Below, piece by piece: positions 1-9,542 of a stretch of DNA of 64,000 nucleotides. Each line of letters opens with the position of its first letter. Position 1 is the first letter of the stretch. Below the pieces are notes generated by a model, which saw only the letters and a list, made by a program, of their open reading frames with translations, was not told the DNA's origin and did no database searches. The DNA comes from Pleomorphomonas sp. T1.2MG-36 (GTDB lineage: Bacteria; Pseudomonadota; Alphaproteobacteria; Rhizobiales; Pleomorphomonadaceae): positions 496,001 through 560,000 of the forward strand of contig NZ_CATNLY010000023.1 of the NCBI RefSeq assembly GCF_950100655.1, read 5' to 3'. The position numbers and the translations under genes were made by a program.

Positions 1-1316
1 ATGCCCGAGCCGACGAGATCGGGGCGGATCTTCTCGACGAACTTCTCCAACTCGTAGCCAGTGACATCGTCGTAGATCAGCGTGCCGGGCTTGGCATAGT
101 GACCGGTGCGCTGGTAGTCGTCGTTGTGGGCGAACTCGTAGCCGGTTCCGGCAATCTCCATGCCGAGATCCTCGTAGGCGGTCATGACGTGACGCGGCCG
201 GAGCCCGCCGACGTAGAGCATGACCTTCTTGCCCTTGAGGCGCGGGCCGTATTTCTCGACGATGCCATCAACCAGCGGCTTGTACCTGGCGATGACCTCC
301 TCGGCCTTGGCCTCGATCTCGGGGCCGAAGTGCCTGGCGATCTTGCGCAGGCTGGCGGCGATCTGCGACGGGCCAAAGAAGTTGTACTCCATCCACGGAA
401 TGCCGTACTTCTCTTCCATGTGCCGGCAGATGTAGTTCATCGAGCGGTAGCAGTGGATGAGGTTGAGCTTGGCCTTCGGCGCCCGCTCCATTTCCGCCAG
501 CGTCGCATCGCCCGACCAGTTGCCACAGATGCGCAGCCCCATTTCCTCGAGAAGACGGCGTGACGCCCAGGCGTCGCCGCCGATGTTGTAGTCGCCGACG
601 ATGTTGACGTCGTAGGGGCCGGCTTCCCATTCCGCCTCGGCGCTCTTGTCGAGCACCCAATCGCGGATGGCGTCGTTGGCGATGTGGTGGCCGAGCGACT
701 GCGACACGCCACGGAAGCCCTCGCAGCGGACGGGGACGATGGTCTTGCCGATTTCCTTGCCCTTGCGACGGGAGACGGCCTCGATGTCGTCGCCGATGAG
801 ACCGATCGGGCACTCCGACTGCACCGAGATGCCGCCGTTGAGCGGGAACATCTGCTCGATCTCGTCGATCACCTTGTCGAGCTTCTTGTCGCCACCGAAG
901 ACGATGTCCTTCTCCTGGAAGTCGGAGGTGATCTGCATGGTGCCGAAGGCATCGATGCCGGTGGTGCCGACATAGTAGTTGCGGCGTTGCGACCATGAAT
1001 ACTGACCGCAGCCGACGGGGCCATGGCTGATGTGGACCATGTCCTTCACCGGCCCCCACACCACGCCCTTGGAGCCGGCGTAGGCGCAGCCGCGAATGGT
1101 CATGACGCCGGGGATCGACTTGATGTTCGACTTGACCTCGCACTCGGTGAGAAGCGGGCCCTCCTCGCCGACCGGCGCATCCGGTGCCGCCTCGGCCGCC
1201 TTGGCGACGGCCAGGTGCTTCTTGCGCCGCTTGGCGAACTTGTCGGGATATTGCGCAAGGACCTCGGTGATGTACTGCTCGTGGGCCTTGCCGTCGTTTT
1301 CGTAACTGTCGCTCAT
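1..1316 (-). CDS. nifD: Nitrogenase MoFe protein alpha chain (3' end outside window)
   Basis: Alpha subunit of the Mo-dependent nitrogenase component that reduces N2 and holds the P-cluster and FeMo-cofactor. The window shows 438 residues from the start. Three P-cluster-type cysteines are visible in [21 protein letters not shown] and [12 protein letters not shown], and the cofactor-ligand cysteine in [12 protein letters not shown]. The segment [13 protein letters not shown] is also typical. The cofactor histidine near the C-terminus lies past the window edge. The ATG at 1316 is chosen because AGGA lies 7 bases upstream and the product opens with the usual [14 protein letters not shown]. It follows nifH by 79 bases and should be co-transcribed with it, with nifK expected next. 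No sign of a vanadium- or iron-only type: the sequence reads as NifD. Confidence 0.97.
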   Translation of the reverse strand, partial: MSDSYENDGKAHEQYITEVLAQYPDKFAKRRKKHLAVAKAAEAAPDAPVGEEGPLLTECEVKSNIKSIPGVMTIRGCAYAGSKGVVWGPVKDMVHISHGPVGCGQYSWSQRRNYYVGTTGIDAFGTMQITSDFQEKDIVFGGDKKLDKVIDEIEQMFPLNGGISVQSECPIGLIGDDIEAVSRRKGKEIGKTIVPVRCEGFRGVSQSLGHHIANDAIRDWVLDKSAEAEWEAGPYDVNIVGDYNIGGDAWASRRLLEEMGLRICGNWSGDATLAEMERAPKAKLNLIHCYRSMNYICRHMEEKYGIPWMEYNFFGPSQIAASLRKIARHFGPEIEAKAEEVIARYKPLVDGIVEKYGPRLKGKKVMLYVGGLRPRHVMTAYEDLGMEIAGTGYEFAHNDDYQRTGHYAKPGTLIYDDVTGYELEKFVEKIRPDLVGSG

Positions 1317-1357
1317 GGACTTGTCCTCGCGGAAGGGGCCGAAAAATGAACGCGAAA

Positions 1358-1376
1358 GCCGGGGTCAAGGCCCGGC
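1358..1376 (-). other. Stem-loop between nifH and nifD
   Basis: A 6-bp GC stem (GCCGGG / CCCGGC) with a 7-base loop sits in the 79-base nifH-nifD gap. There is no following T-run on the minus strand, so it is not a simple terminator. Hairpins at this place in other diazotrophs are thought to stabilise the nifH end of the transcript or attenuate reading into nifDK; that role is inferred here. Confidence 0.45.
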
Positions 1377-1395
1377 CTCCGCCTCCTCCCGGAAA

Positions 1396-2313
<918 letters not shown>

Positions 2314-2382
2314 TCACGAAAAGCATCGGGAGGTGGATGCGAATTCGGTCGGCAGCGACGGGCCGCCTCACAGCTCTCCAAT

Positions 2383-2398
2383 TTCAAGGGTCGTGCCA
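2383..2398 (-). promoter_or_regulatory. Sigma54 (-24/-12) promoter of nifH
   Basis: Minus-strand sequence TTGGCACGACCCTTGAAA matches TGGCAC-N5-TTGCA with the GG and the -12 G ten bases apart, but the -12 dinucleotide is GA instead of the usual GC. It lies about 90 bases upstream of the nifH start and about 85 bases downstream of a NifA activator site, the expected geometry. Confidence 0.85.
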
Positions 2399-2477
2399 AC
2401 TGACGAAGAATCCATAAAATCATTTCAAATCATATATTTGCTCATCTTCTCGAGAGGCTACACCGGGCAACAGGCGC

Positions 2478-2493
2478 TGTCGCGGGTCCGACA
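2478..2493. promoter_or_regulatory. NifA upstream activator sequence for nifH
   Basis: TGTCGCGGGTCCGACA is a perfect TGT-N10-ACA NifA-binding motif. Its outer arms (TGTC...GACA) extend the dyad and resemble those of the second site at 4301-4316. It is placed about 85 bases upstream of the nifH -24/-12 element. Confidence 0.85.
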
Positions 2494-2531
2494 AAAGTCG
2501 ACAGTCGATGTCGGGAGATCGAGCATCCGAA

Positions 2532-2554
2532 CAAAAAGGCCGCCCCGAGGGGCG
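2532..2554 (-). terminator. Rho-independent terminator after the SIR2-like gene
   Basis: On the minus strand CGCCCC-TC-GGGGCG is followed by GCCTTTTTGTT. It lies 48 bases after the stop of the SIR2-like gene and separates the fdxN operon from the nifH promoter region. Confidence 0.75.
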
Positions 2555-2601
2555 ACCAGAAGAGCGAACGAGGGGAGATGGGAAGGCCCGCCTGACAAGG
2601 T

Positions 2602-3471
2602 TCATCCGGCGAGGATCTGCGCAGCCTCGGCGAGTGGCAGGTCGAGCAACAGGATTCCCTCGGCGGCAAGGAAGCGTCGCTCGTTGACGGTCAGCGCGGA
2701 CGCTTCCGCCACGCAAACGTGCGACCCGGCCGAGCGCTTCAGGATCTGCCGGGCATAGGTGCGCAGCATCTGGTCGTGGAAGCGGCATCCGAGGAACAGG
2801 AAGCCGCGCGTCGCCCGCCGCGTCCGCACCTCCTCCGGGATCGGCGTCTGAATGTCGATCTCGGTCAGCACCTCGACGTAATCGCTGTCGGATACCAGCA
2901 CGTCACCGTCCGGCCTCATGCCGCCGTGCGGCCTGTAGAGCAGCGTGCGCGCCTTGTCCGGCTCGGTGGGATGTCCAAGGAGGTCGAAGGCCCGATGCCA
3001 GCGGCTTTCGCCGATGGCGGCGCGCGACTGTCCCTGAACGTCGACGACGTCGGTTCGTCCGGCCTCGGCCATGGCGGCGACCAGCACACCGTCATACCAA
3101 CTGTCGACGACGAGACCGAGCGGCAGCTCGGCCAGAAAGCGATGGAAGGCGGAGGGTGTCGGTTCGACGGCAAAGACGTCCGCCATCAGCTTCTTCAGCG
3201 TCCGACGGTGACGATGGCTTTCGATGTATTGGGCGACGGCCCACATGTTGCCGCGGATGCGGCCGGGCACGGGAACGCGCTTCTGGAGAGCGGTGGCGAT
3301 GTCTTCCGGCGAGGCCGGCACCGCCGCCGGCCCTTCGAGCGTCAGGAGGCCGGGGCCGAGATAGGGAACAAGGCGATCGGCGAGAAGCTCGGTTCGCTGG
3401 TGCGAGAGCGCGTCGCGGGCGGCCTCTCCAGAGAGAACGTCGAGGCGGCCGCCAGCAAGAAGCGCGCTCAT
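2602..3471 (-). CDS. SIR2-like domain protein in the nif operon
   Basis: A 289-residue protein of the SIR2_2-like type, as judged by an N-terminal YLGPGLL segment in the place of the nucleotide-binding glycine loop and a C-terminal FLGCRFHDQMLR, matching the LGxxxxDxxLR signature of SIR2-like proteins. No zinc-cluster cysteines of classical deacylases are seen, so deacylase activity should not be assumed; NAD binding or hydrolysis is possible. It starts one base after the nifT stop and is the last gene of fdxN-nifZ-nifT-SIR2, under NifA/sigma54 control, just upstream of the nifH promoter. From memory, similar genes occur beside nifZ/nifT in other alphaproteobacterial diazotrophs, but I know of no demonstrated role. 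Soluble; no signal peptide or membrane helix. Confidence 0.75.
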   Translation of the reverse strand: MSALLAGGRLDVLSGEAARDALSHQRTELLADRLVPYLGPGLLTLEGPAAVPASPEDIATALQKRVPVPGRIRGNMWAVAQYIESHRHRRTLKKLMADVFAVEPTPSAFHRFLAELPLGLVVDSWYDGVLVAAMAEAGRTDVVDVQGQSRAAIGESRWHRAFDLLGHPTEPDKARTLLYRPHGGMRPDGDVLVSDSDYVEVLTEIDIQTPIPEEVRTRRATRGFLFLGCRFHDQMLRTYARQILKRSAGSHVCVAEASALTVNERRFLAAEGILLLDLPLAEAAQILAG

Positions 3472-3472
3472 T

Positions 3473-3685
3473 TCAGCCGTCCTCGCCGCGTCGGCGTGCG
3501 TTGACCGTCACCGGCAGGCGGGTTTCCAACGGCATGTCCGGCAGATCCAGCACCCAGCCGTTCTTCAACGTCACGGCGCCACCCCAGAGCTCATCCTTCT
3601 CCTGCGAGACGATGGGCTCCTCAAGGTCCTTTTTGGCAACGTAGGCCGACAAACCTTTTGCCGATTGGCGGATCATCACTTTCAT
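3473..3685 (-). CDS. nifT: NifT/FixU nitrogen fixation protein
   Basis: A 70-residue protein starting MKVMIRQSAKGLSAYVAKKD, with the mid-section LWGGAVTLKNGWVLDLPDMP that typifies NifT/FixU. Its precise role is unknown, and mutants elsewhere have mild or no defects. The start is fixed by a 4-base ATGA overlap with the nifZ stop, and the SIR2-like gene follows one base later, so translational coupling is likely. A longer in-frame upstream reading exists but runs through nifZ. Expression should follow the NifA-activated promoter at 4215-4229. Confidence 0.92.
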   Translation of the reverse strand: MKVMIRQSAKGLSAYVAKKDLEEPIVSQEKDELWGGAVTLKNGWVLDLPDMPLETRLPVTVNARRRGEDG

Positions 3686-3981
3686 CGCGGCTTGCGCTCC
3701 GTCGTCTCCCGGCCGTCGAGCGCGGTGAGTTCCCGCGCCCGCATGCCGACCAGAATGCCGCGATCGACCCACTCGACCGCGTAGATGTAGAACTGCTGCA
3801 GAAAGGTGCCGACGTCGCGTACGTAACCGACGTCGCCCTTGTGAACGAGACGCTCGCCGATGTCGCGCCCGGGATAGGTGCCGTCGTTCTTCACATTGAG
3901 GCGTGCGATCACCTTGTCGCCCGGCAGATGGCGCGGTGGACCGTCGATCTCGACCTCCGGCTCTCGTTCGGCAAACGCCAT
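3682..3981 (-). CDS. nifZ: NifZ family protein
   Basis: NifZ assists maturation of the P-clusters of the MoFe protein. The product is 99 residues when started at MAFAEREPEVEIDG, one base after the fdxN stop. The core PGDKVIARLNVKNDGTYPG and the later GDVGYVRDVGTFLQQFYIYAVE segment are family features. An in-frame extension to 4092 would overlap fdxN and has a low-complexity composition, so it is rejected. It is a short form: some NifZ proteins have a longer C-terminal tail. It lies within the fdxN-nifZ-nifT-SIR2 operon. Confidence 0.92.
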   Translation of the reverse strand: MAFAEREPEVEIDGPPRHLPGDKVIARLNVKNDGTYPGRDIGERLVHKGDVGYVRDVGTFLQQFYIYAVEWVDRGILVGMRARELTALDGRETTERKPR

Positions 3982-3982
3982 G

Positions 3983-4177
3983 TCAGGCCGCCCGCGAGAT
4001 GGCGCCCGACGGACAGACGTCATCGCACTGCGGTGCATCGGCGACGCCCTGGCACTCGGTGCATTTGCTGGCGTCGATGAGGTAGGCGGCACCCTTCAGG
4101 CGAATGGCCTTGGAAGGGCATTCGCACTCGCAGGCACCGCAGGCGGTGCAATCGTCGGCGTTGATGGACATGGCCAT
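3983..4177 (-). CDS. fdxN: Nif-associated 2[4Fe-4S] ferredoxin
   Basis: A 64-residue bacterial-type ferredoxin. The first cluster motif is CTACGACECECP (C-x2-C-x2-C-x3-CP); the second is C-x2-C-x8-C-x3-CP in the C-terminal half, the long-spaced form typical of FdxN. It probably donates electrons to nitrogenase or to NifB-type cofactor synthesis. The start MAMSINADD is chosen because GGAG lies 8 bases upstream; a longer in-frame reading to 4225 would run into the -24/-12 element. It is first in its operon. In many Rhizobiales nifB immediately precedes this gene; here it does not. Confidence 0.95.
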   Translation of the reverse strand: MAMSINADDCTACGACECECPSKAIRLKGAAYLIDASKCTECQGVADAPQCDDVCPSGAISRAA

Positions 4178-4214
4178 GGCGATATCTCCGTTCGGAAACT
4201 CCGCCATTTGCTCC

Positions 4215-4229
4215 GCAAGCCCCATGCCA
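4215..4229 (-). promoter_or_regulatory. Sigma54 (-24/-12) promoter of fdxN operon
   Basis: Minus-strand TGGCATGGGGCTTGC has GG and GC exactly ten bases apart (TGGCA-N6-TTGC). It lies 38 bases upstream of the fdxN start and about 72 bases downstream of a perfect NifA site, so it should make a separate NifA-dependent transcript from fdxN through the SIR2-like gene. Confidence 0.88.
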
Positions 4230-4300
4230 CCCTAAAAACCGTTCCCCGCCAGATCGTTAGGTGGGAGGCTCCCCTGGACAGCCTTGATCCGACACGTCAT

Positions 4301-4316
4301 TGTCGGACTTCCGACA
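4301..4316. promoter_or_regulatory. NifA upstream activator sequence for fdxN operon
   Basis: TGTCGGACTTCCGACA is a perfect TGT-N10-ACA site with extended dyad symmetry (TGTCGGA...TCCGACA). It lies 8 bases downstream of the nifA stop and upstream of the fdxN sigma54 promoter. The arrangement is the one usually found in front of nifB. Confidence 0.87.
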
Positions 4317-4324
4317 GGTGGCGG

Positions 4325-6091
<1,767 letters not shown>

Positions 6092-6226
6092 GCCATGGCT
6101 CCTCAGGGTCGGGGCCGGCAGGGAGGAGACCGGCTTCCCAAGTCTAAAGGGTCGAGGCAAATCCTGCTTTTGTCACGCACGAATTGCAGTCATTCCTGAC
6201 ACCACCATGCATAATACGAAAGCATA

Positions 6227-6242
6227 TAAGTCTATATACTTA
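6227..6242. promoter_or_regulatory. AT-rich inverted repeat upstream of nifA
   Basis: TAAGTCTATATACTTA forms 5-bp arms (TAAGT / ACTTA) around six AT-rich bases, 136 bases upstream of the nifA start in the 273-base gap to the siderophore reductase gene. It could be a regulator site or part of the nifA promoter. I do not recognise the binding protein. The rest of the gap shows no other clear element. Confidence 0.3.
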
Positions 6243-6364
6243 GAAAAATCGTCTGGAAGAACAGGCAGTTGCGGGGCGAGCGCTCCGCAAGTCCTTGTCT
6301 CGTCTTTCCTGCACAGCTCGGCAGCGACCGACGGCAGATGCGTCGCATATGAGCAGGTGGCGGC

Positions 6365-7444
6365 CTAATCGTCGTGGTGGTGATCTCCACCCGCCTGACC
6401 GCGCCGCCAATAGGAGGCAAGCCGCAAGCGGTCGCGCGACAGTCCCCAGATGTCGACTGCCCTGCGGTAGATGGCGCGGCGCGCAGCGTGCTCCATGCCA
6501 CCCCACACGACGACATCGGGCTGCAGATCATCGGCGCCTATCGCGTCGACCATCGTTTCCAACCGGGCGCCATCCCGCCGATGCAGCCAGACGATGTCCG
6601 CCTCGGCCGCGCTTGGAAGATCCTGCCAGTCTTCCCGGCCTTCGACCTCCAGGATCGCGCGGACACGGCAACCGACCGGCATCTCGGCCAGCATGCGGGC
6701 GACCGCCGGCAATCCCGTCTCGTCGGCGAGGAACAGATAGTCGGAGGCCGCGGGCAGATCGCCGCCGCCAGGTCCCGTCATGCCGACCACGTCGCCCGGC
6801 CGCGCCCGCTCGGCGAAGGCGGCACCGGGCGCATCGCGATGACCGACGTGCAGCAGCATGTCGATCTCCACCTCGCCAGCGGCAACGTCGATGCGTCGCA
6901 AGGTGTAGACGCGCGCCGGCGGCGGATTGCCATCCGGCCACCAAGGGCGTCCGTCATCGCCGGTCACCGGCCAGCGCTGACGCACCCCCTCGGCCGGCAG
7001 CAGCAGGCGGACATGCAGCCCGCTTTCGGCGAAGCGACCGAGATCGTCACCCTTGAGCGTCAGGCGTCGGAAGCGACCGAACGTCGCAGCGCCGGTCACC
7101 GTCATCTGCCGAAAGAATGGCAGCGGCGAGCCGGCGGCGCCCACTCCCGTCCAATGAAGGGCAACGTCAGCCTCGCCGAAGTCCAGCACATGATTGGCCA
7201 TGATCATCTTGATGTAGGCAAGACCGGCAGGATCGGCGCTTTCGGCGGTAATGCGCAAGGCGCCGGCTTCGAGCGCCAGCCGCGACCGGCCAAGCTCGCT
7301 CGACAGCACGACGTCGCCCGAGTCCGTCGTCACGCAGCTGGCATGGCGGCCGACGTGTTCAGCGAGCCGCGCGCGCAACGCCACTGGGTCCGGACTTGGA
7401 ACGACAAGGGTGGCAACCAGCCGGACCGGCGCGTGCATGGTCAT
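6365..7444 (-). CDS. Siderophore-interacting protein (ferric-siderophore reductase) with DUF2218 domain
   Basis: A 359-residue flavin-dependent ferric-siderophore reductase of the ViuB/SIP type. The first ~90 residues (RLAEHVGRHASCVTT... IKMIMANHVLDF) look like DUF2218, often fused to or next to SIP proteins. Then come the FAD-binding part (RRLTLKGDDLGRF, YTLRRID) and the NAD(P)H-binding part (YLFLADETGLPAVARML, VVWGGMEHAARRAIYR). The tail ends in a short GGDHHHDD stretch. It would release iron in the cytoplasm by reducing the Fe(III)-siderophore. It lies 37 bases after the binding-protein gene, in the same leftward operon. The start at 7444 has GGAGA 9 bases upstream; MHAPV (7438) is the alternative. 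Confidence 0.9.
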   Translation of the reverse strand: MTMHAPVRLVATLVVPSPDPVALRARLAEHVGRHASCVTTDSGDVVLSSELGRSRLALEAGALRITAESADPAGLAYIKMIMANHVLDFGEADVALHWTGVGAAGSPLPFFRQMTVTGAATFGRFRRLTLKGDDLGRFAESGLHVRLLLPAEGVRQRWPVTGDDGRPWWPDGNPPPARVYTLRRIDVAAGEVEIDMLLHVGHRDAPGAAFAERARPGDVVGMTGPGGGDLPAASDYLFLADETGLPAVARMLAEMPVGCRVRAILEVEGREDWQDLPSAAEADIVWLHRRDGARLETMVDAIGADDLQPDVVVWGGMEHAARRAIYRRAVDIWGLSRDRLRLASYWRRGQAGGDHHHDD

Positions 7445-7481
7445 CGGGAGACGTCTCCGGGCAGATGTGGAAGGCGCAAAG

Positions 7482-8444
7482 TCATGGGCGCTCGAAGGCG
7501 GCGAGGAAGCCGTCGACGATCACTTGTTCGGCGCGCAGACCGGACCCCGTCAGGTACATACCGACCGGATCGAGATAAATGATCTGACCGGACTTGGCCG
7601 CCTGGGTGCGGTTCACCAACTCGTTGTCGAGCAGGGCACGGGCCGGCGTATCGGCCCGGCCGATGGCCGCGTCGCGGTCGATGACGATCAGCCAGTCCGG
7701 ATTGACCTTGAGGATGTACTCCCATGAGATGACCTGACCGTGGGTAGTCGCATCGATAGTCGGATCGGCGGCGGCAAGGCCGTAGAGATCATGCACCTCG
7801 GAGAAGCGCGAGCCGGGACCGTAAGCACTGATCTTGCCGCCGGTGGTCAGCACCACGAGCCCCCTGCCCTTGTCGGCGGTCACCTCCTTCAACCGGGCCG
7901 TCGTGGCGTCGAGCTTCCGGAGCCGCTCGGCCACGTCCGCTTCCTTGCCGAACAGCTTGCCGACCGCTTCGGCGTTGCGCTTCACCGATGCGCGGAAATC
8001 GTTGTTGTCGGGCGTCAGGTCGAGCACCGGCGCGATCGCCGACAGCGCCGCGAAATGCTTCTGGCTGCGGCTGCCGATGACGATCAGTTCTGGTTCGAGC
8101 GCGGCCACCGCTTCGAAATCCGGCTCGAACAGCGAGCCGACCTTGGCGTAGGCGTCACTCCGATACTTCTCGAGCTCGCCGGACATCGCCCAGTTGGGTA
8201 CGCCCTTCACCTCGACCCCAAGGGCATCGAGCGTATCCAGGGCGGCAAGATCGAAGACGACGACGGTCTTCGGATTGTCCGGAAACACCCGCGTTCCCTG
8301 CGCGTCGGTGATGGTGGCTGCGGCCGCCGAGCCGACGGGCAGGAGGAGCGACATCAGCAGGACGCCGAGGCGGCAGAGCCCGCCTCGCCCACTCCGGATC
8401 GGATGCGACCGGAACACCGAGAGAAGACCCATTTTGCTCGTCAT
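7482..8444 (-). CDS. Siderophore ABC transporter substrate-binding protein (FatB/YclQ type)
   Basis: A 320-residue periplasmic iron-siderophore binding protein. An N-terminal signal peptide (LLMSLLLPVGSAAAA) is followed by the mature start TITDAQGTRVFPDNPKTVVVFDLAALD, the typical FatB/CeuE/YclQ opening, and the core ALEPELIVIGSRSQKHFAAL. These proteins usually bind catecholate or mixed siderophores. It is transcribed leftward, divergent from the regulator-permease-ATPase operon, and precedes the siderophore reductase. Together the two arms make one complete ABC importer. The outer-membrane TonB receptor is not in the window. Confidence 0.92.
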   Translation of the reverse strand: MTSKMGLLSVFRSHPIRSGRGGLCRLGVLLMSLLLPVGSAAAATITDAQGTRVFPDNPKTVVVFDLAALDTLDALGVEVKGVPNWAMSGELEKYRSDAYAKVGSLFEPDFEAVAALEPELIVIGSRSQKHFAALSAIAPVLDLTPDNNDFRASVKRNAEAVGKLFGKEADVAERLRKLDATTARLKEVTADKGRGLVVLTTGGKISAYGPGSRFSEVHDLYGLAAADPTIDATTHGQVISWEYILKVNPDWLIVIDRDAAIGRADTPARALLDNELVNRTQAAKSGQIIYLDPVGMYLTGSGLRAEQVIVDGFLAAFERP

Positions 8445-8465
8445 TTGCCTCTATCCGACCACTAT

Positions 8466-8477
8466 TTGCAATTGCAA
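8466..8477. promoter_or_regulatory. Palindrome in the siderophore divergent promoter region
   Basis: TTGCAATTGCAA is a perfect 12-bp palindrome 22 bases upstream of the binding-protein gene start. It may be an operator for the adjacent AraC-type regulator or an iron regulator. Its spacing would suit control of the leftward operon. Binding protein unknown. Confidence 0.35.
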
Positions 8478-8507
8478 GCCACTCGCATAAGGGATTTCCC
8501 TTAAACT

Positions 8508-8522
8508 TGACTAGTCATGTCA
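8508..8522. promoter_or_regulatory. Candidate iron-responsive (IRO) box
   Basis: TGACTAGTCATGTCA fits TGA-N9-TCA, the iron-Rhodo-box bound by RirA-type regulators in Rhizobiales, and contains the smaller palindrome TGACTAGTCA. It sits between the two divergent siderophore operons. The motif is short and could occur by chance; the placement is the main support. Confidence 0.4.
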
Positions 8523-8654
8523 GGTATATAAACAAGGTGGTCGGAAGCTGTCGACGATCCGGGCTTCAGCGCAAACGTCGGTTTCTTTCTCGCAAACAGC
8601 CGAGCCCGTCGCGCGTGTTGTCGGACGGCGTCTTGGGTGGCATTGGGTGCGTTC

Positions 8655-9542
8655 ATGGAACTGTCGCTGGCGACATCGGAAAACGACGGCATCTCGCTCG
8701 CCTGCCGGCTCACGCCCGTGATCGCCGGCCAACGCAGCGTGCGCGAGATTCCGCCGGGTTTTCGGCTGTTCATCTATCTCCGGGGCTGGCAGCGGTTCGA
8801 GATCGACGGACAGCGGTTCGACGTCTCCGCCGATGCCGGTCCGGTGGCATTGGCACTGTCGCTCGTCCGCCCCGCCCGTCTGGTCCAGCTCGCCTGGTCG
8901 GAAGACCGGATGAGCAAACTGATGATCACCGCCCCAAGCGACTGGACGGCGACGCTCGACCTTGATGGTGCGGGCCACGGCGACGCACTTGCGACCTTTC
9001 TCGCCGGGCATGGCAATCACCATCTCTGGCGCCTCGACGACGACAGCGTCCGCATCGCACGGCTGGCCGCCGAGCCGCCGGCCTGGGTGCCGCGAGAGGC
9101 GTTACCGCTCTATCGGCGCGCCCGCGCGCTCGATCTCGTTTGCCTCACCCTCAGCACGCTCGCCCTGCGCCGCGAGGAGAATACCCTGCCCCGCCCCGCG
9201 CAGTCGGTGTTGGGCGAACGCATCCGCATCTTCCTGCTCGATCACCTCAACGAACCGCTGACCATCGATGCGGTCGCCCAGGCCGTCGGGGCGTCGGTCA
9301 GCGTCGTGCAGCGGTGCTTCAAGGAACTCTACGGCATGACGGTGTTCGACTTCGTGCGCCGCCGTCGCCTCGATGCCGCCCGCGACGCACTGGACAATCG
9401 CGGCGTCAGCATCGCCTGCGCCGCCTTCATAGCGGGCTACTCGGCGCCGTCGAGCTTTGCCACCGCCTTCAAGAAGGCCTATGGCGTGCCGCCCAAACTG
9501 CGGCGCCGGCAGGCGATGCCGTTCCGCGAGGCGGCCGAGTGA
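8655..9542 (+). CDS. AraC family regulator of the siderophore locus
   Basis: A 295-residue regulator with a C-terminal AraC double helix-turn-helix (IDAVAQAVGASVSVVQRCFKELYG and IACAAFIAGYSAPSSFATAFKKAYG) and an N-terminal half like PchR-type siderophore sensors. It probably senses the ferric siderophore and activates uptake genes. The GTG start of the first permease overlaps its stop codon, so it is the first gene of a four-gene operon. The start is uncertain: an in-frame GTG at 8637 is possible, and neither has a strong ribosome-binding site. Divergent from the binding-protein/reductase operon. Confidence 0.88.
   Translation: MELSLATSENDGISLACRLTPVIAGQRSVREIPPGFRLFIYLRGWQRFEIDGQRFDVSADAGPVALALSLVRPARLVQLAWSEDRMSKLMITAPSDWTATLDLDGAGHGDALATFLAGHGNHHLWRLDDDSVRIARLAAEPPAWVPREALPLYRRARALDLVCLTLSTLALRREENTLPRPAQSVLGERIRIFLLDHLNEPLTIDAVAQAVGASVSVVQRCFKELYGMTVFDFVRRRRLDAARDALDNRGVSIACAAFIAGYSAPSSFATAFKKAYGVPPKLRRRQAMPFREAAE

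Noticed and set aside
4178..4225. Longer N-terminus for fdxN
   Set aside because: It would start inside the -24/-12 promoter element; the ATG at 4177 has a proper ribosome-binding site.
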